A DNA stretch of 58,164 nt, from contig JAZDIP010000009.1 in NCBI GenBank assembly GCA_043804925.1, positions 1-58,164 on the forward strand, in the 5' to 3' direction. The notes below the pieces were generated by a model, which worked only from the letters and a program-made list of their open reading frames with translations, was not told where the DNA came from and searched no databases. The stretch comes from ChocPot-Mid sp043804925. GTDB taxonomy: Bacteria; Bacteroidota; Ignavibacteria; Kapaibacteriales; UBA2268. Below are positions 19,052-26,986 of this stretch, piece by piece. Position 1 is the stretch's first letter. Each line of letters begins with the position of its first letter. The position numbers and the translations under genes are program-made.

Positions 19052-20167
19052 TCAATCCGATACGGGCTCAATATACACCCTGCTTACTCTTGCAGAAATA
19101 GCCGTTGTGATTTCATAGGGGATAGTCCCTACCCAACCTGCGATTTCATCTGCAAGAATTTCTTCACTTCCTTGTTTGCCAATCAAAACAACTTCATCTC
19201 CGGGGACAACAACATCATCATTGCAATCTACCATTAATTCATCCATGCAAATCGAACCGACAACCGGATACCGTTTTCCGTTAATCAGACATTGTGCTCT
19301 TCCTGTTAAAGTTTTGAAATAACCATCTCCATATCCAATCGGAACAGTTGCAATAGTGGTCGGCTTTTTTGCAACGAATAACCGTCCATAGCTAACGGAA
19401 TCACCCGCTTCGATTCTTCGTGTAACGACAACCTGACTTTTTAGGGACATTATTGGTTTTACTTTTAATTTTTCCCTGACTTCCGCAGAAGGAGCATAAC
19501 CGTAAAGTGCCAAACCGGGACGGACAAGATTAAAATTTGCTTCGGGAAGATTGGCAATTGCTCCTGAATTTGATGCATGAATATATTTAAAAGTAAAACC
19601 TGCATCATTTAGTTTTGCTACGGTGTCATTAAACAATTTCAACTGTTGTTTTGCATAATCAATATTTTTCGGTGAAGTAGCAAAGTGTGTTGATACTCCG
19701 TGCATGTCAATGTTTGGCAAGTTGCCAAACTTTCTCATAAAGTCAACAGCATTTTTTGCCGCTATTCCGTCTCTGTGCATTCCGGTATCAATAAGTAAAT
19801 GAGTTTGTATAATCACATTTCTTTTTTGTGCTTCTACGGATAAGGCTGTTAAAAACTCCTCCGATGAAATTGCCGCCTGCAAATTATACTTGCAAAAGTA
19901 TTGAGCTTCGTCAGGGAATGATGGAATTAAAACAATAATCGGCTGAGTATCGCCTGATTCCCTTAACATCATACCTTCATTAGCAAATGCGACACCAAGA
20001 AACTCTATACCGTCATACCGTAATATCTGCGATGTTCCCAATAAACCGTGACCATAAGCATTGGCTTTAACAATAGCCATAATTTCGGAGTCGGGAGCTA
20101 ATTCTCTTATCCGTTTTATATTGTATCTTAATTTTTTTTTATTTATATACGCTGTTGTTGTTCTCAT
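19052..20167 (-). CDS. alr: Alanine racemase
   Basis: PLP enzyme making D-alanine for peptidoglycan. The PLP lysine is in MAIVKANAYGHG near residue 34; the second catalytic Tyr lies in DSVSYGRLF; GYGDGYFKTLTGRAQCLINGKRYPVVG and SICMDELMVD are family blocks. 371 residues is standard. First gene of an alr-scpA-scpB group (43-base gap to scpA). Confidence 0.95.
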   Translation of the reverse strand: MRTTTAYINKKKLRYNIKRIRELAPDSEIMAIVKANAYGHGLLGTSQILRYDGIEFLGVAFANEGMMLRESGDTQPIIVLIPSFPDEAQYFCKYNLQAAISSEEFLTALSVEAQKRNVIIQTHLLIDTGMHRDGIAAKNAVDFMRKFGNLPNIDMHGVSTHFATSPKNIDYAKQQLKLFNDTVAKLNDAGFTFKYIHASNSGAIANLPEANFNLVRPGLALYGYAPSAEVREKLKVKPIMSLKSQVVVTRRIEAGDSVSYGRLFVAKKPTTIATVPIGYGDGYFKTLTGRAQCLINGKRYPVVGSICMDELMVDCNDDVVVPGDEVVLIGKQGSEEILADEIAGWVGTIPYEITTAISARVSRVYIEPVSD

Positions 20168-20196
20168 AATTTTATTTTCTCAATGAAACACCGCTT

Positions 20197-20204
20197 CAAA
20201 ATTA
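20197..20204 (-). promoter_or_regulatory. Possible -7 box for alr
   Basis: On the minus strand TAATTTTG fits TAnnTTTG, about 30 bases before the alr start. No clear -33 TTTG is seen. Confidence 0.35.
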
Positions 20205-20671
20205 AGGATAATTTTTGACTTTGATTACATTCATTTTCAATCTAAAAAAATATTCTGCAAAATATTTTAAATATCTTTTTTGCAAATTATGTTGATTTTT
20301 AATACAAAAGATGAATAAAATGAAAAATATTTTTTAAATTTAAAAAAAATATTTTTTATTTATATCATGGAAAAACAACTCGATAATTATCCCTTACGAG
20401 AAACTTTTACGAATAAATATAATTCTAAAAACTCAAAAAATAAATTATCAAAAATATTTGCAATCTTCCGATAACCTGATGAATACTATGTTGTTTGGAT
20501 TATTTTGGAATGCTGATGCCAAAAAAAATATTGAAGGTCTCCTGTTTTGTTCGAATAAGATTATAAATTTTCAAAACATTTTCACTAATAAAAAAATGTT
20601 ACGGCAAAACATGTGGAAAAATTTTTAACAAAAAAATAAAAAAAATATTATTATATCTTAAATCTCTTTCG

Positions 20672-20679
20672 TAATTTTG
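20672..20679 (+). promoter_or_regulatory. Possible -7 box for the dehydrogenase gene
   Basis: TAATTTTG fits TAnnTTTG, 45 bases before the start codon at 20725. No convincing -33 element. Confidence 0.35.
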
Positions 20680-20724
20680 ACTTAGGCATAAAGTAAAAAT
20701 GTTGAAAACATAAAAAGGGATTGT

Positions 20725-22593
20725 ATGAAAGTTGGGCAGTTTAAAAATTTAACGCCTTATGACTTTACAATAAAAGCGAATTTAGAAAAGCAAAAAGAAG
20801 CATTGAAATTTGTTCGAAGTAAATTTGGAAAAGAATACGGGAACATAATTGATGGTAAGTCATCTCTTACATACAAAAAAACAATTTCAATTAATCCTGC
20901 AAACGCAAATGAAACAATCGGTATTTTTCAAAAAGCAGGAAAGCAAGAAGCAGAAAAAGCTATTTTAGCAGCTGCTAAAGCATTCGAATCTTGGAAGAAT
21001 GTTTCTGCTGAACGAAGAGCAAGGTATCTATTGGATGCCGCGAAAATTTGTCGTAAAAGAAGATTTGAGATAAATGCATGGATGATTTCCGAAACAGGAA
21101 AAAATTATGCAGAAGCCGATGCTGATACTTGTGAAGGTATTGACTTTCTCGAGTTTTATGCACGTGAAGCAATCCGGTATGCAGAGGAACAACCTTTGAC
21201 ACAATATCCGGGTGAAAAGCTAAGCTACTTTTACATTCCTTTAGGAGTTGGACTTTGTATTCCGCCATGGAATTTTCCTTGGGCAATTATGTTGGGTATA
21301 ACTACAGCTGCAATTGTTGCAGGCAACACTGTAGTTATGAAACCATCTTCCGACTCACCTATGATGGCAAGATTATTAACTGACATCTTAAATGAAGTTG
21401 GATTGCCAAAAGGTGTTTTGAATTTCTTAGTAGCTAGCGGAGCTGAAGCAGGCGATTTTATGGTCGAACATCCATTAACAAGGTTTATTACTTTTACCGG
21501 CTCAATGGAAGTTGGACTTAGAATTAACGAATTGGCATCTAAAAAATCCGAAGGTCAAATTTGGATTAAAAGAGTTGTCGCTGAAATGGGAGGAAAAGAT
21601 TCCATTATTGTTGATTCAGAAGCAAACATTGATGATGCAGTTAAAGGCGTAACAGCTGCTGCATTCGGATTCCAGGGACAAAAGTGTTCAGCATGCTCAA
21701 GAGCTATTGTTGACAAATCAGTTTACAATGAATTTGTTGATAAACTCAAAATTTCTGTTGAAGCTTTACAATCAGGTGAACCGAAGGAAAATTATTATTC
21801 CGGTCCTGTTATTAATGCCGCTTCCGAAAGTTCAATTTTAAATTACATTGAAATTGGAAAAAAGGAAGGAAAGTTATTAACAGGTGGGTATAAAATTAAT
21901 GAACTACCGGGCTATTTCATAAAACCTACAGTGTTTATTGATATTGAACCGATGGCAAGATTATCTCAGGAAGAAATTTTTGGTCCTGTTCTTGCAGTTA
22001 TTAAAGCTAATCATTATGACCATGCTTTGAAAATTGCAAACAATACTCAATATGGACTTACGGGTGCTGTTTATTCTATGAACAGAACCAAACTCGACAG
22101 GGCAAGAAATGAATTTCATGTTGGTAATCTTTACTTAAATAGGAAATGCACAGGTGCCGTCGTTGACGTCCATCCGTTCGGGGGATTCAATATGAGCGGA
22201 ACAGATTCGAAAGCCGGCAGCCGTGATTATTTAATGCTCTTTTTACAGGGCAAATCTGTATCTGAACTAATTACAAATATCACAAAAGGGGTCAAAATGG
22301 CAACAGCAAAGAAACCTGCAGCTAAAAAAGCTGCACCAAAAAAAGCTGCTCCTAAAAAAGCAGCCGCAAAAAAACCAGTAGCTAAAAAAGCTGCACCAAA
22401 AAAAGTCGTAGCTAAAAAAGCTGCACCAAAAAAAGCTGCACCAAAAAAAGTAGCTAAAAAGGCAGTTGCAAAGAAAACTACAGCAAAAAAGACAGTAACT
22501 AAAGCCGCTCCTAAAAAAGCTGCTCCAAAGAAAGCTGCTCCTAAAAAAGCTGTAGCAAAAAAAGCTGCACCAAAAAAAGCAGCAAAGAAGTAA
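20725..22593 (+). CDS. Delta-1-pyrroline-5-carboxylate dehydrogenase with fused histone-H1-like tail
   Basis: Residues 1-520 are a complete aldehyde dehydrogenase of the L-glutamate-gamma-semialdehyde (P5C) type, the second step of proline degradation, using NAD. Visible are PPWNFPWAIMLG, the general base Glu287 in AEMGGKDSI, nucleophile Cys321 in GQKCSACSRAI, EEIFGPVLAVI, and the family end DYLMLFLQGKSV. The usual family length is ~515. The frame then runs without a stop into residues 525-622, a low-complexity AAKKAAPKKAA tail like bacterial histone H1 proteins. The join holds AAAGGGG and ATGGCAACAGC, exactly what a separate downstream gene would have, so the tail may also be made alone from 22297. 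No adjacent proline dehydrogenase. A strong terminator follows. Confidence 0.9.
   Translation: MKVGQFKNLTPYDFTIKANLEKQKEALKFVRSKFGKEYGNIIDGKSSLTYKKTISINPANANETIGIFQKAGKQEAEKAILAAAKAFESWKNVSAERRARYLLDAAKICRKRRFEINAWMISETGKNYAEADADTCEGIDFLEFYAREAIRYAEEQPLTQYPGEKLSYFYIPLGVGLCIPPWNFPWAIMLGITTAAIVAGNTVVMKPSSDSPMMARLLTDILNEVGLPKGVLNFLVASGAEAGDFMVEHPLTRFITFTGSMEVGLRINELASKKSEGQIWIKRVVAEMGGKDSIIVDSEANIDDAVKGVTAAAFGFQGQKCSACSRAIVDKSVYNEFVDKLKISVEALQSGEPKENYYSGPVINAASESSILNYIEIGKKEGKLLTGGYKINELPGYFIKPTVFIDIEPMARLSQEEIFGPVLAVIKANHYDHALKIANNTQYGLTGAVYSMNRTKLDRARNEFHVGNLYLNRKCTGAVVDVHPFGGFNMSGTDSKAGSRDYLMLFLQGKSVSELITNITKGVKMATAKKPAAKKAAPKKAAPKKAAAKKPVAKKAAPKKVVAKKAAPKKAAPKKVAKKAVAKKTTAKKTVTKAAPKKAAPKKAAPKKAVAKKAAPKKAAKK
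22297..22593 (+). other. Possible nested gene for a 98-residue histone H1-like protein
   Basis: ATG at 22297 is in frame with the dehydrogenase at codon 525 and has AGGGG about 6 bases upstream. The product starts MATAKKPAAKKAAPKK, has only Ala, Lys, Pro, Val and Thr in quantity, and matches in style the stand-alone H1-like nucleoid proteins of many bacteria. Whether it is made separately, only as a fusion tail, or both cannot be decided from sequence. Confidence 0.55.
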
Positions 22594-22607
22594 TTCAATT
22601 ATCTAAT

Positions 22608-22645
22608 AATTGGGCTGCTCCTGAAATTGGTCAGCCCAATTTTTT
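22608..22645 (+). terminator. Rho-independent terminator after the dehydrogenase gene
   Basis: AATTGGGCTG and CAGCCCAATT form a perfect 10-bp stem around a 14-base loop, followed directly by a T-run. It separates the dehydrogenase from the methyltransferase gene starting at 22649. Confidence 0.9.
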
Positions 22646-22648
22646 GAT

Positions 22649-23437
22649 ATGATAGAAATAACTTCAGTTCTTGATTCAAGAATCGGGTTGTACCGAAACT
22701 TGAAAGATATTTTTTACACTTTTTCCGAAAAAAAGCTATTTATCGCTGAAGGTTCAATCGTTACTGAAAAACTTCTACAAAGTGATATTGAAATTATTTC
22801 CATTTTTGCTCTGAAAAAGTTTTATAACTCAGACTTGGTTTTAATTAATCAAAAGAAAATACCACCGGAAAAACAATTTATTGCCGAAAAGCAAGTTATG
22901 AACCAAATTGTTGGTTTCAGGTTGCATCAGGGAATTATGGCAATTGGAAAAATCCCTGAACAAACTCCCATTCTTGATTTAAAACCGCCAATAATAATTA
23001 TGAACGGAATTGTTAATTCCGAGAACGTTGGAGCAATTGTCAGAAATGCTGTTGCATTTGGTATCGCATCAATAATTTTCGATAAAACTACAAGCAGTCC
23101 TTTTTTGCGAAGAGCTGTCAGGGTTTCGATGGGTACAGTGTTTTCCATTCGGTATTTTCAATCAGAAAATCTTTTTGAAGATATCATGCAACTTAAACTT
23201 AAAAATAATTTTGAAATAATTGCATCAGAGATTACAAATAAATCAAAATCAATTGAACATCACATATTTAACAAGAACTGTGTCATTATTTTCGGTAGTG
23301 AAGGTAAAGGAATTTCTGAAGAAATTCTAAGAATTTGTGACGAAATTATTTACATACCAATTTCAAAAAATGTTGACTCATTAAACGTTGCTGCAAACAG
23401 TGCCATAATTTTAAATCAATTAAATAGTATTAAATAA
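22649..23437 (+). CDS. TrmH/SpoU family RNA 2'-O-methyltransferase
   Basis: 262 residues. The N-terminal substrate-binding domain (FIAEGSIVTEKLLQS) precedes the SPOUT knot with its three motifs: motif 1 NSENVGAIVRNA, motif 2 IIFGSEGKGIS, motif 3 IPISKNVDSLNVAANSAI. These bind S-adenosylmethionine and place the catalytic Arg/Asn/Ser. The target (23S rRNA or tRNA ribose) cannot be told from sequence. The start lies only 4 bases after the terminator T-run, so its own promoter would overlap that hairpin or it relies on readthrough. Confidence 0.9.
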   Translation: MIEITSVLDSRIGLYRNLKDIFYTFSEKKLFIAEGSIVTEKLLQSDIEIISIFALKKFYNSDLVLINQKKIPPEKQFIAEKQVMNQIVGFRLHQGIMAIGKIPEQTPILDLKPPIIIMNGIVNSENVGAIVRNAVAFGIASIIFDKTTSSPFLRRAVRVSMGTVFSIRYFQSENLFEDIMQLKLKNNFEIIASEITNKSKSIEHHIFNKNCVIIFGSEGKGISEEILRICDEIIYIPISKNVDSLNVAANSAIILNQLNSIK

Positions 23438-23521
23438 AAAAAAATTTATTTAATTTGCATCTTATTAGCGGAATTTGTGTTATTATATAATTAATGATGT
23501 TAATTTATTTATTGATGCAAT

Positions 23522-25747
23522 ATGAATAATGAAATTTTATTATCGAAACTAAGAAGTTTAATCATTATCTTCATTTCAGTGATTGAATTATCTTCTCAAT
23601 TACCGGGTAATCAAGCATTGCTCGAACCAGAAGACGGTAAGGTTTACCACGGTGTTCAAACAATGACTTTCGCAAATACTCCCGAACCTCTTGAAGGTTA
23701 TCTGTCTGCTATTAATGATTCGACTATTCAACCTGCAGTTCGCGGTTTCTTTTTTAGCATTCCGGGAGAGCGAGGTCCGGCAAATACTCTGAAAGGATTG
23801 ATTAATTTCTTTCATACTGCTGACTCAGTTGGATTTATTCCTGAATTAAGTCTTTTTTTGGTTGGTAAAACTGCAACAGATAGTATCATTGCTGAATCCG
23901 ATGAATATGATTGGATACTTGATAGTATAATTACTTTATCAAAGAATTATGGGAGAGGAATGTTCCTACGCATTGGTGGTGAATTTAATGGAGCCGGTGA
24001 AGGTTGGAACGGCGGTGGTTATCATCCCTATATCTATGTTAGCATGTTCAGAAAAATTGTAGATATGTTTGAAGCTAGAGGATTTAGGGATTCGGTGGCA
24101 GTTAACTGGTGCTACGAACCTGATGCGGCAAATGATTTTGATTCGGTTGATGTACGAGGTGCAAGATGGTATCCCGGTGATGATTATGTTGACTGGTTCG
24201 GTTTGGATGTTTTTCAATCTGCACATTTCGACCAGTCACTACCCGATGGTTCAGGCAGGAACATCACAAAAAAAGGTAAATCCGAAAGATTTCTTGCTAT
24301 GGCAAGAGAAAAGGGCAAACCTGTTTTCTTAAGTGAAACTTCTGCACATGGGATTAATATTTCATCTGATGAACAGGATGGAATTAATGATTGGAATAAT
24401 TGGTTTGCAAAGTTTTTTGAGTTCATAGATGTTCATAAAGAGATAAAGGGATTCTGTTATATAGACGCAAATTGGCCCAAAAATGCTTATCCTGATTGGG
24501 GTGATGCAAGGATTGAAAATAATACTTATGTTACTGAAAAATATATTGAGGAAATGCGAAAAGCAAAATATATTCATTTATACGATGAGATAAATATTCA
24601 ACCTGAAGATACTTTGCCTTTAACCGAGTTGGGAACAGGAACATGGAAAAATTATGAGGGAGGATTATATCCTGACGGCGAAAATGTGCGACCTGCTGCA
24701 CACAACACCGACGGAATTGAGATTGCGAATTCAATCCTGCCATTAGACAATTCAGGTAATCCAGATAATGCAGGTAAAATAGTATTACTTTCTATTGGTA
24801 TGTCAAATTGTACTCAGGAATTTTCTGCATTTAAAATGCTATCAGATACTTTTCAATTTAAAAATCCAAAACTATTAATTGTTGACGGTGCTCAGGGTGG
24901 ACAGACTGCATCAATAATAAAAGACCCTTCGGCAAATTTCTGGACAGTTGTCAATCAAAGATTACAACAACAAAATGTATCCGCAAATCAGGTTCAGGCA
25001 GTTTGGCTGAAAGAAGCCAACCATACTCCCAGTGAACCTTTTCCTGTTCATGCAGAATTACTAAAAAATGATTTAAAAACAATTGTTCAGGTTCTAAAAA
25101 ATAATTTTTCACATCTGAAAATTGTTTATCTATCGAGCAGGATATATGGGGGATATTCGACCACAGCACTTAATCCGGAACCTTATGCCTATGAATCAGG
25201 TTTTTCGGTAAAATGGTTGATTGAAGAACAAATAAATGGGGATGATGCTCTGAGTTATTCAGGTGAAAAACCTAAAGCTCCTTGGTTATCTTGGGGACCC
25301 TATCTTTGGGCTAAAGGAACAACAACAAGACAAGATGGATTACAGTGGTTGATTGAAGATTTTGGCGCAGATGGGACTCACCCTTCAACTTCAGGAAGAT
25401 TAAAAGTTGCGAATCTGTTACTTGACTTTTTTGTAAATGATGAAACAAGTAAACCATGGTTTTTAGCTTCGGAAGTATCGGTTGAGGAATTGAATTTACA
25501 AGATAATATAATGAGGATATATCCCAATCCTGCATCAGAATATATTGAAATAAATATAGTGGCAGACGGCAGACAGCAGACAGCAGACGGGAGACAGGAA
25601 ATACAGATTTATAATGTGCTTGGTGAATGTGTAATTACAGTAGAACAGACGCTCTCGTCTGTTCAAAGAATTGATGTTACGGGATTGCCGCCGGGGGTGT
25701 ATTTTATCAGGATTGGAAATCAAACCAAATTGTTTGTTAAATATTAG
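23522..25747 (+). CDS. Secreted GH26-like glycosidase fused to an SGNH esterase-like domain, T9SS signal
   Basis: 741 residues. After an N-terminal signal, residues ~35-350 resemble GH26 mannanases: FLRIGGEFNGAGEGWNGG carries a candidate acid/base Glu, WYPGDDYVDWFGLDVFQ is typical of the barrel, and KPVFLSETSAHG gives a candidate nucleophile Glu. Residues ~390-640 look like an SGNH/sialate-O-acetylesterase fold: LLSIGMSNCTQEF (block I Ser), IVDGAQGGQTA, and DGTHPSTSGRLKVANLL (Asp/His). The last ~75 residues are a T9SS domain (YPNPASEYIEINI...LPPGVYFIRI). Together this suggests removal of acetyl groups and cleavage of a mannan-like glycan at the cell surface (inference). First gene of a series of T9SS exoproteins. 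Confidence 0.75.
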   Translation: MNNEILLSKLRSLIIIFISVIELSSQLPGNQALLEPEDGKVYHGVQTMTFANTPEPLEGYLSAINDSTIQPAVRGFFFSIPGERGPANTLKGLINFFHTADSVGFIPELSLFLVGKTATDSIIAESDEYDWILDSIITLSKNYGRGMFLRIGGEFNGAGEGWNGGGYHPYIYVSMFRKIVDMFEARGFRDSVAVNWCYEPDAANDFDSVDVRGARWYPGDDYVDWFGLDVFQSAHFDQSLPDGSGRNITKKGKSERFLAMAREKGKPVFLSETSAHGINISSDEQDGINDWNNWFAKFFEFIDVHKEIKGFCYIDANWPKNAYPDWGDARIENNTYVTEKYIEEMRKAKYIHLYDEINIQPEDTLPLTELGTGTWKNYEGGLYPDGENVRPAAHNTDGIEIANSILPLDNSGNPDNAGKIVLLSIGMSNCTQEFSAFKMLSDTFQFKNPKLLIVDGAQGGQTASIIKDPSANFWTVVNQRLQQQNVSANQVQAVWLKEANHTPSEPFPVHAELLKNDLKTIVQVLKNNFSHLKIVYLSSRIYGGYSTTALNPEPYAYESGFSVKWLIEEQINGDDALSYSGEKPKAPWLSWGPYLWAKGTTTRQDGLQWLIEDFGADGTHPSTSGRLKVANLLLDFFVNDETSKPWFLASEVSVEELNLQDNIMRIYPNPASEYIEINIVADGRQQTADGRQEIQIYNVLGECVITVEQTLSSVQRIDVTGLPPGVYFIRIGNQTKLFVKY
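25561..25599. repeat. In-frame CAGACGG/CAGACAG simple repeat inside a T9SS domain
   Basis: Repeated GGCAGAC/AGCAGAC units encode DGRQQTADGRQ, inserted between the YIEI and IQIYNVLGEC strands of the sorting domain. The same units recur at 26776-26808 in the next gene and at about 49101-49130 in non-coding DNA. Confidence 0.75.
25643..25664. repeat. Perfect inverted repeat inside a T9SS domain
   Basis: GAACAGACG and CGTCTGTTC around CTCT form a 9-bp hairpin that codes for EQTLSSVQ in the loop after LGECV. Confidence 0.85.
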
Positions 25748-25765
25748 CAATATGAGAATGAGATT

Positions 25766-26986
25766 ATGAAAAAATTAGTAATGATTTTATTAATTATAAC
25801 CATACAAACAAGTTTTGCTCAATGGGAACCATGTAATAATGGATTGGATATTCAAAATATATTTGCTTTGTTAAGTAAAGGGAACAGTCTTTTCCTGGCA
25901 ACAAGTGAAGGAATATTCTTATCAGCTAATAACGGTGATCTGTGGATTGAAAAAAATCTCGGATTAAAAGATAAATATACTTTATCATTATGTGTACATG
26001 GGAATAATATTTTTGCAGGATCAGATAGCAGTATATATTTATCAACAAATAATGGTGATAGTTGGGATGAAATATACTTAAGTTCGAATTATAATTCAGT
26101 TATAGCCTTCACTGCTAAAGATAACTATGTTTTTGCAAGTACAGCACATGAGGGTATAATTCTTACTACTGATAATGGTAAAAGTTGGCAAGTAAGAGAT
26201 TATGGATTACCAAAAAGACAAATAAATTCTATTATCTTCAAAGATAATTATTTATTTGCTGCAACAAGGGGTAGTGGAGTGTACTTTTCTTCAGATTTTG
26301 GCAATAATTGGATTGAAAAGAATAATGGTATAGTTAATAAGTTTATTAATGCATTATGTGTCGTCGGAAATGATATTTATATTGGTACAAGTCATGGGAT
26401 ATATATATCAACAGATAATGGCAATAATTGGTTTCCTCATAATGATGGTATAACTGATTTTGGTCTTTGTATATATTCATTTTATTATGTGAATGATATA
26501 ATTTTTACAGGAACTCTCGATGGGGTATTTTTATCAACAGACAAAGGATTAAACTGGATTCAGAAGAATTCAGGTTTACCGACAACAAGTTACCAAATTC
26601 ACCCATTCGCTTATAATGGTAATTATCTTTTTGGGGGGACATGGTGTAAAGGAGTTTATAGAGTGAAACCTGATGAATTACTGACTTCTATCGATAATAG
26701 CTTACTAACCGATAGTAATATTTATCTTTCACCAAATCCTGCATCAGATTATATTGAAATTGATTTTGAGAAAAACAGTAGACGGCAGACAGTAGACGGC
26801 AGACTGGAAAGAGAAATTAGGATTTATAATATGCTTGGTGAATGTGTAACAAACCTCACCCCAGCCCTCTCTGAAGGAGAGGGAGTAATTAAAATTGATG
26901 TTTCGTATTTACCGTATGGTGTTTATACAATTGTCATTCAAAATAAAAAAAGAATTATTTATGAAAAATTTTTGGTAATAAAATGA
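25766..26986 (+). CDS. Secreted beta-propeller (BNR/sialidase-like) protein with T9SS signal
   Basis: 406 residues with a signal peptide ending near QTSFAQ. Seven or so repeats of the form GxxIFAGTxxGIYLSTDNGxxW fill residues ~25-310 (for example SANNGDLWIEKN, STNNGDSWDE, TTDNGKSWQV), with the S/TxDxGxxW Asp-box of BNR repeats. A T9SS domain closes the protein (LSPNPASDYIEIDFE...YGVYTIVIQN). The catalytic residues of sialidases are not evident, so it is more likely a binding or structural propeller. It begins 18 bases after the previous gene and overlaps the next by 4 bases (ATGA), so these are one operon. Confidence 0.8.
   Translation: MKKLVMILLIITIQTSFAQWEPCNNGLDIQNIFALLSKGNSLFLATSEGIFLSANNGDLWIEKNLGLKDKYTLSLCVHGNNIFAGSDSSIYLSTNNGDSWDEIYLSSNYNSVIAFTAKDNYVFASTAHEGIILTTDNGKSWQVRDYGLPKRQINSIIFKDNYLFAATRGSGVYFSSDFGNNWIEKNNGIVNKFINALCVVGNDIYIGTSHGIYISTDNGNNWFPHNDGITDFGLCIYSFYYVNDIIFTGTLDGVFLSTDKGLNWIQKNSGLPTTSYQIHPFAYNGNYLFGGTWCKGVYRVKPDELLTSIDNSLLTDSNIYLSPNPASDYIEIDFEKNSRRQTVDGRLEREIRIYNMLGECVTNLTPALSEGEGVIKIDVSYLPYGVYTIVIQNKKRIIYEKFLVIK
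26776..26808. repeat. In-frame AGACGGCAG simple repeat inside a T9SS domain
   Basis: CAGTAGACGGCAGAC-like units encode SRRQTVDGRLE at the same loop (between YIEI and IRIYN) as the related insert at 25561-25599. Confidence 0.75.
26852..26883. repeat. CCTCACCCC...CCCTCTC-GAGAGGG element inside a T9SS domain
   Basis: CCCTCTC and GAGAGGG form a 7-bp hairpin with loop TGAAG, preceded by AACCTCACCCCAG. It encodes NLTPALSEGEG in the loop after LGECV. An inverted copy of this family lies at 30104-30135. Confidence 0.8.

Larger units (their letters stand above)
20168..20724. other. Divergent intergenic region between alr and the dehydrogenase gene
   Basis: 557 AT-rich bases holding the promoters of two divergent genes (listed separately). 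A 35-codon frame at 20367-20474 has no ribosome site and is not called. No RNA gene or repeat was recognised. Confidence 0.6.

Noticed and set aside
20367..20474. 35-codon frame upstream of the dehydrogenase gene
   Set aside because: No ribosome site and no similarity to a known leader peptide; expected by chance.
22227..22598. 123-residue Ala/Phe-rich frame on the minus strand
   Set aside because: It is the antisense shadow of the Lys/Ala repeat tail; composition follows from the repeat and there is no ribosome site.
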